DNA of 64,000 bases from Tachypleus tridentatus. Lineage: Eukaryota; Arthropoda; Merostomata; Xiphosura; Limulidae. The stretch lies in NCBI RefSeq assembly GCF_004210375.1, contig NC_134833.1, positions 147,552,127 to 147,616,126 of the forward strand. Direction: 5' to 3'. Below, piece by piece: positions 46,682-59,379 of this stretch. A program made the translations under genes and the position numbers. The first letter of the stretch is position 1. Each line of letters begins with the position of its first letter. The notes beneath the pieces were generated by a model, which was not told the origin of the DNA, ran no database searches, and saw nothing but the letters and a program-made list of their open reading frames with translations.

Positions 46682-47310
46682 GGCCAACAGACACAACAAA
46701 CAGAGTAGGAAATGTATGCTTAAGACTGGCGTTAGACAGACACAACCAACAGTGCAGGAAATGTAGGCCTAAGACTGGCGTTAGACAGACACAACCAACA
46801 GTGTAGGAAATGTAGGCCTAAGACTGGCGTTAGACAGATACAACCAACAGTGTAGGAAATATAGGCTTAAGGCTGGCGTTAGGCAGATACAAAAACAATG
46901 TAGGAAATATAGGTCTCAGACTGGCGTTAGACAGACACTACCATCTTTAGTGTAGGAAATGTAGGCCTAAGACTGGCGTTAGACAGACACAACAAACAGT
47001 GTAGGAAATGTAGGCCTAAGACTGGCGTTAGACAGACACAACCAACAGTGTAGGAAATGTAGGACTAAGACTGGCGTTAGACAGACACAACCAACAGTGT
47101 AGGAAATGTAGCCCTAAAACTGGCGTTAGACAGACACAACAAACAGTGTAGGAAATGTAGCCCTAAAACTGGCGTTAGACAGACACAACCAATAGTGTAG
47201 AAAATATAGGTTTAAAGCTGGCGTTAGGCAGATACAACAAACAATGTAGGAAATATAGGCCTCAGACTGGCGTTAGACAGACACAACAAACAGTGTAGGA
47301 AATGTAGGAG
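46682..47310 (-). repeat. 49-bp minisatellite, 13 units, mirror copy
   Basis: Thirteen units in the same variant order as 9,773-10,401, with only scattered single-base differences (for example within the gaagat-type variant unit near 46,935-46,950). Confidence 0.93.
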
Positions 47311-48499
47311 ACCTAGCTACTATGAAAAAATTGACGAGTTAAACAAAACATAATGATAACTGCAAGCAGAAGTTTATAAAAGTTTAGATCAGTACAAAAC
47401 AGAATGAATAATAAAATGAGGTCAACTTTGTGTCTTTCCAGGTCAACAAAAACTTGGACTATGAAAGACAATAGATGACAACAGTGTGTGTGTTTATATA
47501 TACGTGGAGAGTATTCAGGCATTGTGTAAGCATTACTGTTCAGTAATATGTGAGAGAGTTCTGATTTAAGTCCAGGCTATATTTTACGCTACTTATCGTG
47601 CAGACCAATTTGATTAGAATGAAAACAGTGTGACTTTTAATATTTAATGCTGCTCTAAAAATAAAATAAAAAACAACGACAAAATAAAAAGCAAGTCCAA
47701 TAACAGAGATATTTTTATAAGGTAGATTAATTTCAAAAACACATATTTAATGACTGCCATTTGGCTAGACACGTAGTGATGGTCATCAATTCTTAATTTC
47801 TTTGACGTCATAAAAATGACTGAGTTTATTAAGTTCTTAAATGTTTCCAATATATATTTCCTAATATAATTTAGAGAATATCGATAGACCAAGGTGAATT
47901 TTACGTTGTTTTGATTTTAATTATTGAGAAATGAAAGCATATATTCTAATGAAAGGCCTTTCTAACAGCATGTTTCTATATCATAATCTTTCGTATTGTA
48001 GAAGTCAACGAATTCAGATGTGAAACATCGAACTCAAAGATAAGTTAAAATTAGAGTTTTTACCAAAAACTATAATATTTTCCATACGTAGTTCGGTTAC
48101 ATGAGAGTAAACATTTATACCAAATGACAGAGAAATTTATTAAACATCACTACATCTACTACATCTGTACTTCAGTTAACAATAGTTCTAGTACCTCTGG
48201 TTTAGTTGATCATCCAGGGAAGGTGAGAAGAATGTTGATAAATAAATATAAACAACATGAAACAACTGAATAGAAACTTTAAATAATACCCACTCTGGAC
48301 CATCTTGCGTTAATCATAATTTGAAATTTTGAAAAATCTCTAGTGTAAACATTGTTATGTAGCCACATTTATTGAAATAAATAAATATTAAAAATATTTC
48401 TTTGTTAGTTCTACATGTAGTGTCACCTATATTAAACTACTATCGGCCCTAGTTCTGGAACCACTGATTTAATCAGTGTAATATATATGTATATACATC
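47311..48499 (-). repeat. Mirror of 8,590-9,772 (block U and flank)
   Basis: Contains mirror copies of two short open frames (47,313-47,522 and 47,644-47,892), neither with recognisable content. Confidence 0.65.
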
Positions 48500-48753
48500 T
48501 TGTTTGTTTGTTTTTGAATTTCGCACAAAGCTTCTCGAGGGCTATCTGCGCTAGCCGTCCCTAATTTAGCAGTGTAAGACTAGAGGGAAGGCAGCTAGTC
48601 ATCACCACCCACTGCCAACTCTTGGGATATTCTTTTACCAACGAATAGTAGGATTGACCGTTACTTTATAAATCCCTCACGGCTGAAGGGGCGAGCATGT
48701 TTGGAGCGACGGGGATGCGAACTCGCGACCCTCAGATTGCGAGTCGCACGCCT
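48500..48753 (-). mobile_element. 5'-truncated tRNA-derived SINE, mirror copy
   Basis: Mirror of 8,331-8,585, with the same truncation point in the tRNA head and the same flanking repeat. Confidence 0.92.
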
Positions 48754-50229
48754 ATATATCTTCTAAAAAAGCACTTAATTAATGTTTCTTAACGTATATA
48801 AATTTTACTTTAATAGGCTTGATAAACATTATATTTATATCTGTATAACGTATTATGGTTGATAGATATAAGGAAGTGATCAGAATTAGAAGATAGTAAA
48901 TAAATATCAAATTACGATATAATAAAGGTACAGTGAAAACTTTGATAAATAATGAATCAAATAAATTTTATTTTTTAGTTAAGCAGAACGCTATAAAATG
49001 GGCTATTTGTGCTGTGCCAACCTCAGGTATTGAAGACTAGTTTCTAACGTATACGACTTCAGAAATGTCTCTGTGCCAGTATAAACAAATATTCCACAAA
49101 ACTTTGCATATAACTGTCTTTGCAGAGTTAAATATCAGTGGGATGCTTTGAAAATCCGCATTTTAAGTCAAAATTAACCATTGAAGTACGGTAAAGTGAT
49201 CAACGTAGTGCTATCTATTTGTCATGTTATGTGTCTAAAACTATATATTATTTTATTGATTTATTAATATATATAATTTACATCATTTCGCTTCACAATC
49301 AACAATAGAATTATACCTCGAAATAATATCGATACACTAACGTTGTAGTCGTTAATTATATGGTTCTCGAAGCTGTTTTGTTTAACAGTAAAGTAGCTAA
49401 TTTGTTACATGAGCCGTTTCTGATTCAGTAGTATTTGTGATGATTTATAACACTAAAATGGAGTTACAAGAATGTGTATATTTAATATTAATTAATTTCT
49501 GATTTGAAATGGTTTATAAACCACTAGATGGCGACAAAATATTCTGACATTTAAGATTGATGAAACTGTCCCAAAGTGAAAGGAGACATTTGGCATAAAA
49601 GTGAAGAATATAAAATTAAACAAGTGAGATAACGAGATCAATATAAGTTTTGTGACCACAAAACACGCTTACCATATTTATTATAGATCAGCTTTCTTCC
49701 ACTGAAGTGACATTAGTGTTAATTATAGGTGGATATTTATATCTGTACTGTCATCGTTTCTCTGAATGATGTTTATATCCATTAGGCATAACAGATACTC
49801 CACTCTTCCAGTCTTGTATGATGTACAGCTAGACGTATCATTGGTATAGGTTGCAGAATGTAAACAATGAAGAAGATAACACTGATATGTAAATGAGTGT
49901 AGTTATATCACAATGTGATGTTGTGTGGGCAGCTGGTTAAATCTCAGCATCCCTCAAGCTCAACATGGTGGAATTACCTCAACACCACTCTCAATCTTTG
50001 ATGGAGTCACAGAAGCTGGATAGATAAACATTAGGGTGGGACAAGGCTTTTTCTCTGTATAAATTATATCAAAAATCAGTTATGCAGCTTTCCTTTTTTA
50101 GTTTCTACTACGTCACTTGACAATATGAACCTGTCTGCAACATACATTATGTTACATTTACTTTAAAGAGTCAAGCTAGGGAGTATAGTAGGTTACTTAT
50201 CGCTATATATTGAAACGACTAAATTTAAC
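48754..50229. other. Mirror of 6,851-8,330, including the GC-richer island
   Basis: The island is 49,653-50,023 on the minus strand. Otherwise nothing is recognised. Confidence 0.5.
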
Positions 50230-51355
50230 AACATCAAGCGTTGTGAAAAATCAAAATAATGAATATTTATCAATTCTCCAGTCAGTTTTAAGTCACTAAT
50301 GTATGCACCACACAGTTATCTTTCTAGCTGGCATGTGTTCGACCTACAGCACAACTATTTTGTGCAATTTCAATTATTATTATAAGTGAATTAGATTAAT
50401 ACATGACAAGAAAACAAACAAACAAAACACATGACATTGTATTACACAGTTTGTAACTGCTGTTTCTAAGTTATGCACGTACAATAATAATATTCACCTC
50501 AACAACACGAGAGTTTGGCAGAGCACAGTTTCTAGTGACATACGTTTACCGATACCATACAGGGTGACACTCAGCTCAGAACCAGCTTAGGTGTTATGTT
50601 TATGAATTTTGCTTTTTTTATTAACACAGAATAGTGTTGGATATGTCGATTAGAGTAAGGTTAGGGAAAAATATTTCACTACAGTTTATCTTTCGTAAAT
50701 CAAAAACCACAGTAAAGTGAACAAACTGACAACTTCAGATTTGTCAGACTTCAGACAGTTTGTTCCGTTTACTGTTGTTCTGTTTTCAATATTTGCTACA
50801 ACAATAATATGTTATTATTATAAGTACAGTATTGTTATATTTTGTGATATAAGGTTATCAATCCATAATTTTATTAACAATATTTTGATAACGTATTGTC
50901 AAATGTTTGTATTGTTCATACAAACGTTTGAGTTTAAAGGACAAAAAAATTAATCATTAGCTAAGTTCAAATATTTTATTCTTAGTTTGTTTCAAATTAT
51001 GGACAATGATTTTTCAACCCTACATATGTATTGGCCAATTACTTATGGATAGCATTTCTTGTTTTTTCATTGTCTGTTATTTAATTTCAAAACATATAAA
51101 ATTATTACTGTAATTCATTTGACAAGCATCTGTAATATTTGGTAACTTATTTTGATAGCACAGAACTTTGATAATATTAAATCCGTTAATACTGGGGCAT
51201 TAAAATCAGAATAGAACAGTTTGGGTCCTTGTTTCTTGTTATGATAATAACTTATTATGCCTGGTAGATCACGTGGTGTAGAAGAAATTAACGTACTTTT
51301 AAAAACGTTTTTATGAAGTTAACTTTATATCTTGAATGACATTTTACAAAGTAAA
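50230..51355 (+). repeat. Paralogous unit u11: T and R
   Basis: Mirror of u2: T (50,240-50,620) and R (50,650-51,355), with the hairpin pair near 50,707-50,780. Confidence 0.68.
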
Positions 51356-52485
51356 TATACTCTTCAAAACAAGACACGGAAAAGGATATTTTTCTTTTTT
51401 AAAGAGAAATATATGTAATAACGTTACAAGCTCAGAGTATGTGATGTTACACGTGTTAAGGCATTGATTGTCAGACCAAAATTACAATCAAAGTTGTGCA
51501 CTTTGAAAACGGAAAAAACATCGAATTTTCGCCAAAACATATTCGTGTCCAATAAATTTGTTTGAGAGATCTGCATGTTCTGCAAGTGACGGGTTCCCTA
51601 TTTCCATAGCTCAGTGTTAAGCCACCGACACGCAATACAGTTAAGCCAAGACTGACTGAAGCAGAACGCAACAACGCCATTGGTCGCTTGGAAGCAGGCG
51701 AATCTTGATCAGTTGATGCCAGAGGTGTGAATGTCCACTCAAGCACCATCACAAGGCTATGGAATCGTCACCAACAACATGGATCAACTCGTGACCGTCC
51801 ACGATCTGGCAGACCTAGTGTGGCCACGCACGCACAAGATCGCTACATCCAGTTACGTTACCTTCGGGATAGGACCACCACTGCAACGTCTACTGCTTCA
51901 ACCATACCAGGGCTGCGTAGGATTTCCGAACAGACGGTACGCAGCCGTCGACGAGATTCTTAGGCCACATGTGCAAACCATCATGGTGAACGTCAACGAC
52001 GTTTTTCAACATGGCAACGCCCTTCTTCACACAGCCCGACTCACCACTGTATTCTTGAGACACCACAACATCTACGTTCTTCCCAGGCCTTCCAGATCAC
52101 CAGATTTAAACCCCATCAAACATCTTTGGGACAAGTTGGACCGACGTCTGCGACGGCGACAACAAAAACCGCAGACTCTACCTCAGCTTGCAGTAGCTTT
52201 GCAGGCGAAGTGGACAGCCATTCCACAGGATGTGATTCGTTTCTCATCGCTTCCATGGGCAGGAGATAACAAGCAGTTATTGATGCTCACAAGGGGCATA
52301 CTCGTTATTGACGTTGACTGACGTTAAACTTCAACTAGTGAGCATGGACATCGCCTTTGCAGACGTTGGATGTTCAGCAGTGAATGTGCAAAGTTTCACA
52401 CATGTCATACAGAACTACCCGAAATAACCTTGTTAACAATATGTCTCTAATTTTGCCTTTTGCGTTTCTTTTATCGAAGAGTATA
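51356..52485 (+). mobile_element. Internally deleted Tc1/mariner transposon, mirror copy
   Basis: The same element, terminal repeats and internal deletion as 4,592-5,723. The N-terminal frame is 51,727-51,963, and the distal frame is 51,731-52,321. Here a further frameshift after QDVIR changes the C-terminus, which on the left arm continues YLIASMGRR and stops. Confidence 0.9.
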
Positions 52486-52604
52486 TATTATTTTTTAAAA
52501 TATCTGAAATATTCTCTTCACTTAGTTCACTTGTCCCACACACCTATAAAAATAGTTTTTATAAGCTTTTGGGTAACTCCTTGTCAAACAGATACACCAA
52601 ATAA

Positions 52605-52850
52605 AGTTTATAACATGTTTTATTACAATCTTTCAGCCAGTCGTTTTCTCGTACATCTTTCTGATGTCCTGTTTCACCAACGTTCCTGGTATTCAATAAT
52701 ATTATAAAAGTCTCGTGCTACCACTCAATTCATAATTCTAAAATTTGTTATGCTTTTCTTTAATTTTATTTCTTATATCCTGTGTAAGCCAACCTGGTGT
52801 GTTACTTGCAGCTGTACTTATCTTTCTATAAATAAAATATATAAACACGA
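52605..52850 (-). mobile_element. CR1/L2-like LINE linker fragment, mirror copy
   Basis: Mirror of 4,140-4,440, minus about 100 bp next to the Tc1 element. The same fragment is at 18,190-18,460. Confidence 0.6.
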
Positions 52851-53730
52851 TTTAAAGAATATAAGACATCTTGAGCTAAAGTAGGCAAGATAAGTCCATC
52901 TGGATGCTCTCCCTCAACACAGAAGTTCTAGAATAGAAATGGTTGTGCCTGAACTGTAGAGGTTTTAAAGACAACAAACTTCTATTAACATGCGATATGG
53001 CTTTTTTGTTTTAACACGATGTATTGCACTTAGAATAAAACATAGAAACAAGTCCAATAAACAAGATATTTTTTAAAAGTTATCTTCGTTTCAAACACAC
53101 GTATTTAATTACCACAATCTGTCTAAACAAGTAACGTATCATCATGAGCTGTTAACTTTCTTTGACGCCATAAAAAATGACTGAGTTTAATATTTATATG
53201 GAAAACGTTAATAGTCCAGAGTGAATTATAGTTTATTTTATTTTTAATTATTGATAAATGAAAGTGTATATTCTGAGAAAAACATTTCTAACAGCATCAT
53301 TGTATATCATAATCTAACGTGTTATACTAGTCAACAAATTCTGACATCAATAACTAATAGTAAAGGTCCAAGTCATATTTTTATTTTATGGTACTTTTGC
53401 GAACCAGTCTGAAAATTAATTACCAAGTAAAAGGGTTAACAGAAGTTTTTATTTGTATGTGCTTATGGTATAGTAATAATCATAAAAAAATATTTTATTT
53501 AGGTGCTAATTAAACTTAAATCACCTAGTAAGGTGAAGAGAAACTAAAGCTTGTAACCTAAATTCCTGCCCAGAACAAACTGGGATCATTCCTTTCAAGT
53601 GACACCCGGATGTTATTGATATTTATGTATTTGGAAAAAATTATTTATAAGTGGACATCAGGGTCATTCGTGAAAAAAATTTCTGTCTATAATAAATATA
53701 TGTATATTCCTCATTATGACAGATAATAAA
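52850..53730 (+). repeat. Block D, mirror copy
   Basis: Mirror of 3,300-4,140 and direct copy of 18,461-19,275. Confidence 0.7.
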
Positions 53731-54590
53731 CAAAATTAAAGAAAAGCACGAGAAATTTAAAAAGTTTAAATTCACTAATATTATATAAAATATAAATATA
53801 ATATAATATTATATAAAACTTAAAGATTTAAGGAATGTGGCGAAACAGGGAATTAGAACACCCAAAAGAATGTATAAAAATTTTGGTAAACACTTAAACA
53901 TTAAAAGTAAGGATTTTTATGCGAAACAAAATCTGAGAATCGGGACTTGCTCCTTGTGGAATGATTAAGAAAGACTTATATTTGATGATTATAAAATGCT
54001 TCTTCTACCTTAGTTTTATTTAATCAAGGCTTAATGAGTATTACTCATCTTTAAGAATGGATACATTAAAACAAGTATGAACAAGATAACTGCATATATT
54101 CTGAAGCTGTTAAATAAATTTGGGAAGTTTCAAGAATGATTAGGCTGCTGGGCCAGATAATATTTCTCTGAATGTTTTAAATAACAGCAAGGATTGGATA
54201 TAGGAGCCATTTGTCTCCGTTTTTGGTGAGCCGTTGAAAAGTGGATAAGCACCACCAGATTGGAAATTAGGTAATGTCGCTTCTATCTTCGAGGGAGAAA
54301 ATAGAAGTTGTGTAAATAATTATAGGCTTATTATATTAGTTGTTAGTTGTGTAAAAGTCTTTGGAATATCTCATAAAAGAAAACTTTTTAAAGTCATTTA
54401 ACAATATTTAGAATATTATCGGATAGTCAAAATAATCTCTCTATGGGAAAATCTTACCTTCACCTTTCTGTCACATTTTGAAAATGTGTCTGTATATGTA
54501 GATGAAAGTAAGGGTGTATATTTGTTTTTTTTATAGTAGAGTTTCAGAGCTCTTAAAAGGATGGGAGGTAAAAAGGAGAAATTTCGTGAT
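53730..54590 (+). mobile_element. CR1/L2-like LINE fragment, linker and RT N-terminus
   Basis: The plus strand shows NKIKEKHEKFKKFK, a RTPKRMYKNFGKHLN-type linker, AAGPDNISLNVLNNSK, a PPDWKLGNVASIFEG-like stretch, NNYRLI, and then a VSVYVDESKGVYLF segment corresponding to the start of the first catalytic block. The frames are broken. An AT-only simple repeat (53,785-53,815) sits inside the linker. Confidence 0.62.
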
Positions 54591-54799
54591 GATAGTGTGT
54601 GCGTTGGCTTATGGTTGAAATTTGTTGTTTAGAAAATTGCTTGTAATCTTCGTTAGATAACTCATTTATAAATAAATATACATGTAGTGTTACGTACATT
54701 GACAAAACAAATCTCCATTTAAATACTAGAGTTTGTGAGCACTTAGGAATATCTAACAGAACTAGTATTCCACTACTTAAACCAAGCCATTCATTCAGT

Positions 54800-54839
54800 T
54801 ATATATATATATATATATTCATATATATATATATATAAT
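54800..54839. repeat. Imperfect (AT)n microsatellite
   Basis: Mirror of 2,147-2,185 with a different interruption. Confidence 0.9.
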
Positions 54840-54938
54840 ACATCCACAAACAGTTTTTCTAACAATTAAATGAACTAATTATTATGTTACCTTATAATTC
54901 TAGTAATGATCGCCTTTCTAAAACAATTTTCAGATATT

Positions 54939-54970
54939 CCTGATGATGGAACAAGTTTTTCCAAAACGTT
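54939..54970 (+). other. Degenerate hammerhead-ribozyme-like motif, mirror copy
   Basis: CTGATGA, a tgga/tcca stem and AAACG, as at 2,010-2,050. The surrounding 54,840-55,420 is the decayed insertion missing from u6. Confidence 0.4.
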
Positions 54971-55419
54971 AAAACTTATAAATAAAATCTTGAAGGTTTT
55001 GTTACCCGTCTTCATCTTCACTACTTTGTTATGTTATTAAGAGAAACATTCGATATAACATGTATTTTTTAAAATTTATAATATGTTGGATTAGAAGATG
55101 GGACAGTCGAGTTGTACCAATAGATCCCTTATTATCCCTAAATAGTATATTTTTTTTTATTTTATATGAAAGTAAAGTTCCTCTTAACGGCAACTATTTA
55201 AACTCTATGTTTAATCGATATTTAACATTTCCCACACATGGTTCTAAAGGTTTTGGATAAACCTTGCTATTCTTCATATGTATTCATCAATTCACTTTTC
55301 ATATGACCTGGATCTTCCCATGCTAACTGTCAACTTGACCATAAGTTGTTGAAATAAAGATAGATGGCGCTTTAACAGGTTTCGAATTCCGTTACCCTTC
55401 TACTATGCATAGACGACTC

Positions 55420-57740
55420 TTCACTGTGGTGTTTTTTAAATTGGTTTTCAGAATCAGTTTAAGTGTCAGATATAATATCAATATACTTTTACCAACCAGT
55501 AGGTGAACTATATGTATTTTATGTTTTTCTCAAATACAAAATATACACATCGAAAACTCTATACGCAACATAAACATTATTGTTTTCCAATGATATAATT
55601 TGAACAATATTTAGAGCGTGAAGAGAAACTATTACAATATTTAAATGCTTACCGAAGTTTCAGCTTGGAACATTCCACTTGGTACCCGGATGTGAAAACC
55701 ACTACACCGCAGAACCTAGAATCATATTTCATTTTCGCAGTTTTGTTTCTTTACTAGTTTTTGTGTTTTAAATGAGCATACACCTACATCATGATATTTT
55801 TGTACTAGGCCCACAACAGGTATTGAAACCATGTTTTTAGTAGTAAAAGCCTTTTGTTTTTCCAAAGTTTCGAAATTGGGTATTATTGAAATTATGTTTA
55901 CGCTGCTAGTGCACTGTTTGCAAATTGAGTGTTATTAAAACCATACTTGATCTAAAAAATTAGAACAATGTTGTTCAAAACATGTCTGATCTCTGAGCAG
56001 TTTAAAATTGATTATTATATTATATAACCTTTTATATTTATGATTGGTTTGTTTAAAAAGTTTATTATTATAGTATAAACATATTACTTGGTACCTGTTT
56101 TAAACCAAGGTGTTATATTTTAATTAATAATTTTAGACTAAGATAAAGTTAAATATACCAATAGAACTAAAATGGTTACGTACAAATTAAAGAATATTGT
56201 AATAGTCTGATTAGATGAACGTAACTTACACCACAAGATACACAAAGTTCATAAATGTTAAAATGCATTTATCTGTTAATAATGTTATTGGCCGTAATTC
56301 CTAAAGTATCTACAGATGTTCGCCCAGTTTAGGATATTTAACATAGGTCTAAACCAATATACCAAGTTAAAATTTCAAAATCATTTGCATAATTATAAAG
56401 TAAATATGAACCACGTTAAAAATTATTTTAAACGGTATTCTACTGAATATTGGAACAATCAACTAACTATAAAAAAAGATGGAGTGTTTCATTACATAAG
56501 TAGCTTGATCAACTGTATTTGTCACTCAGTTTTCATAGAATTTATTCTTTTCATTAAGTTTTTCTGCTTCATATTTCATATATTTTTTAAAGATGATTTA
56601 CTTACCTTGAAAAATGTCATTCTGGATAAAAAGACAATTACGTAAAATATTTTGAAACCTTTTTAAAAGTACATTAATTTTGTCCATAGCACGTGATCTA
56701 CAAGGTTTAATAAAACATAAAGAGAAAAAGGAACCAAAGCTCTAAATTCTGTTTTTGAAGTCCCAATATTAATGAACTTGATCATATGAAAGTCCTGTGA
56801 TATCTAAATAAGTTACAAAATGTTACAACTATTATTTAATGCGGAAGCTTGTCAAGTGGATTACAGAGAAAAGTAATAATTTTATGTGTTTTGAAATTAA
56901 ACAACGGACAATGAAAAAGAAGTACTGTTTTGTTGAATTTCGCACAAAGCTACTCGAGGGATATCTGCGCTAGTCGTCCCTAATTTAGCAGTGTAAGACT
57001 AGAGGGAGGGAAACTAGTCATCACCAACCACCGCCAACTCTTGGGATACTCTTTTACAAACGAATTGTGAAATTGACCGTAACATTATAATGTCCACACG
57101 GCTAAAAAGGCGAGCATGTTTGGTGCGACGAGCATTCGAACCCGCAACCCTCGGATTCGAAGTCGAGTACTTTAACCACCTGGCCATACCGGACCCGAGA
57201 AATGTTATCCGTAAAAAATTCACCAATACATAATCAGGGTTGTCGTCATAATTTATAAGTAGAATCAAAGTAACAATAAAATATGTAAACTTAGCTAATA
57301 ATTAATTTTTGTCATTTAAACTGAAACGTTTGTATCTTATTATACTCTAAACCTTTATCACAATAATACCCTATCAAAATTCTGTTAATAATATTCTGAA
57401 TTGATACATTACAAAAGATAATACTACTAATAATAACATATTTCGTTGTAACAAATATCGAAAAATAGAACCACAGTAAACAGAACAAACTGTCTGAACT
57501 CTGATATTAGATAAACTAGTTTAATGACCAATATTTTTGTTTGTGTTTCTGTTGTTGTTTTCTTCCTGACTAAAAATGACGCATGAATGTGTCGAAATAA
57601 GTGTCTCCTATATAAAGCTTTTCACAGTTCGTTACTTTTAGTGTGGTTTTTAATCCATGAAAGAGAAATTGTAGCGAAAATCTTTTTTTCTCTAACTTTA
57701 TTCCAATCGACTATTACCTTTAACGAACAATAAAGGAAAG
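55420..57740 (-). repeat. Paralogous unit u12: V, W, Q, R; transporter missing
   Basis: V (55,420-55,740), W (55,820-56,020), the transporter-deletion junction (about 56,020-56,100), 5' flank, Q (56,316-56,660), R (56,660-57,740, containing a SINE). Its Q open frame has 109 codons and matches the 97-codon frame in u1. Confidence 0.72.
56927..57197 (-). mobile_element. Full-length tRNA-derived SINE, mirror copy
   Basis: The same insertion as 31,786-32,065 and 1-62. Box B and the ctcgaatccgagg-like anticodon arm are slightly altered. Confidence 0.94.
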
Positions 57741-58740
57741 TCAAAATAAGTACATTAATGAAATCTGAACCAAACGTTACATTAAATCTTTTGAAAAATT
57801 ATCCCGTGAAATAGTTACGTAGAAAAAAATAATGTACTTCCCTACTACATCGGTAAAAACCTCTAATATATTAATAATTAATAAGAAATATTATAATACT
57901 TTTTTATCAGTAATCTTACATATACAGCATTGATATACACAGTCTTTAAGTTTAGGAATATTGATGAGATCATGTCAAATCATATTCTCAATCAATATTT
58001 ATAAAGAGATTTCTTGATTCCTAGACACATTTAACAACCTCAATGTCAACGAGAGATATGACATTTTATATTCATCGTTAATTAATAACGAAGATACGAT
58101 TGCAAGTATTGAAGAGTAGAACGTTTATGAAATAGTTCAATGCTTGATTATGTCTGATATTTAATTACATGTTCGGATAAAAGAAAATGTAATATTAGAT
58201 TTGATTTTCATTTTTAGCATGTCACGTATGATATTGCTATTGTACACATTAATCCATTATTGATTTATAAAAATATTAAGGTATTAAAACCAGAATTACA
58301 CGAGGTTTTATCTCTGTTTCAAATAAGGTCAAATATCAGTTATAAAACCTCTCTCCAGAGTTTTAGTAAATCAGTTGACAACGGGAATCTGTCTGAGTTT
58401 AACTCTAACTTTCATAAAGCCAATTTAGAAAGTACAACAGACCACTTGAAAAATATTTAATTAAGAAATACTAACAGCATATGTGGCAAAAGGTTCCAGA
58501 AAAGACATATGGAGCCCAATCTGAAACAATTTCCTCAAGGAATGAATAGAACAATGAAATACAACCCATTTATATTGTTAATTGATAAAGTATTAAATGT
58601 AACAATATCCAACAAGTTCTAACGCATTTCTAACAATAATAAAACTTTAGTGACTGTCTTATAAAATAGATTTTTAGGAGTTTGTAACACAAAATATGGA
58701 AGCAGACTGAGGAAATACAGTGAGACTTTAGACAAATTAA
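57741..58740. other. Mirror of 30,240-31,260; no recognisable gene
   Basis: Contains a 66-codon open frame (58,260-58,460) not kept in the partner copy. Confidence 0.55.
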
Positions 58741-58754
58741 TTGAAGTTAAAGTA

Positions 58755-58940
58755 TTATATGCTCCATGGTTTTATTTACATTGAAGATGTGGTATGATAT
58801 GCTCTATGCTTTTATTTACATTGAAGGTATAGTATGATATTGTCTATGGTTTTATTTACATTGAAGATGTAGAATGATTTTCTTTATGGTTTTATTTACA
58901 TTGAAGATGTAATATGATATTCTCTATGGTTTTATGTAAA
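58755..58940 (-). repeat. 40-bp minisatellite, mirror array
   Basis: About five units of the array at 30,020-30,218, on the opposite strand. Confidence 0.9.
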
Positions 58941-59001
58941 TTCTTCACGTTAAGTTATAAACATTATTATCACTCATTAAAGTGTCTATAAAATAAACTT
59001 A

Positions 59002-59208
59002 ATGATGTTCTACTGTAAACTCTGTACTGATATGTTTGTTAATGAAATGTTAAAGAAATTACGAAGCTTCATGAGAGTTCTCAAAGATAACAAACGTGTT
59101 ATCACCATATCTTGGAGTAAAAAGGCTGAAAATAGTTTTCATTTCACTGTATTTTTACAAACACAACATGGAATTGTCAAAAATGTCCATAAGCTAGAAT
59201 CCATGTAG
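59002..59208 (+). other. Short open frame conserved in the partner copy, function unknown
   Basis: 68 codons starting MMFYCKLCTD, the partner of 29,756-29,953. It has an extra in-frame ISWSK relative to the partner. No recognised domain. Confidence 0.35.
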
Positions 59209-59379
59209 ACACCATAGATCTTATGATGTACTTTGTCATCATGAAGAAAGTGGGACTCATTAACTCCAATGTTCATTAATTTCAGAGAAAGTTGTTTTAA
59301 GATGGCATTATTATTAAAAATCAAAATGGCGCCAATTTTATGGTCTCTTCCTAAAGTATATATGTAGACATTGATGCAA

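Larger units (their letters stand above)
40040..56985 (-). repeat. Right arm of the long inverted duplication (arm A')
   Basis: This is the mirror image of 1-17,050, with the same order of unit remnants, Tc1, SINEs, 49-bp minisatellite and hAT relic, each on the opposite strand. The inner edge lies near 40,040-40,110, just past the 3' flank of the transporter pseudogene. Beyond it the two arms share nothing I can align. The arm lies wholly on the contig to the right of the 500-N gap, while its partner is on the left contig, so the assembly does not link them by continuous sequence. Confidence 0.93.

Noticed and set aside
58260-58460. 66-codon open frame
   Set aside because: The homologous stretch near 30,510-30,730 has several stops and frameshifts.
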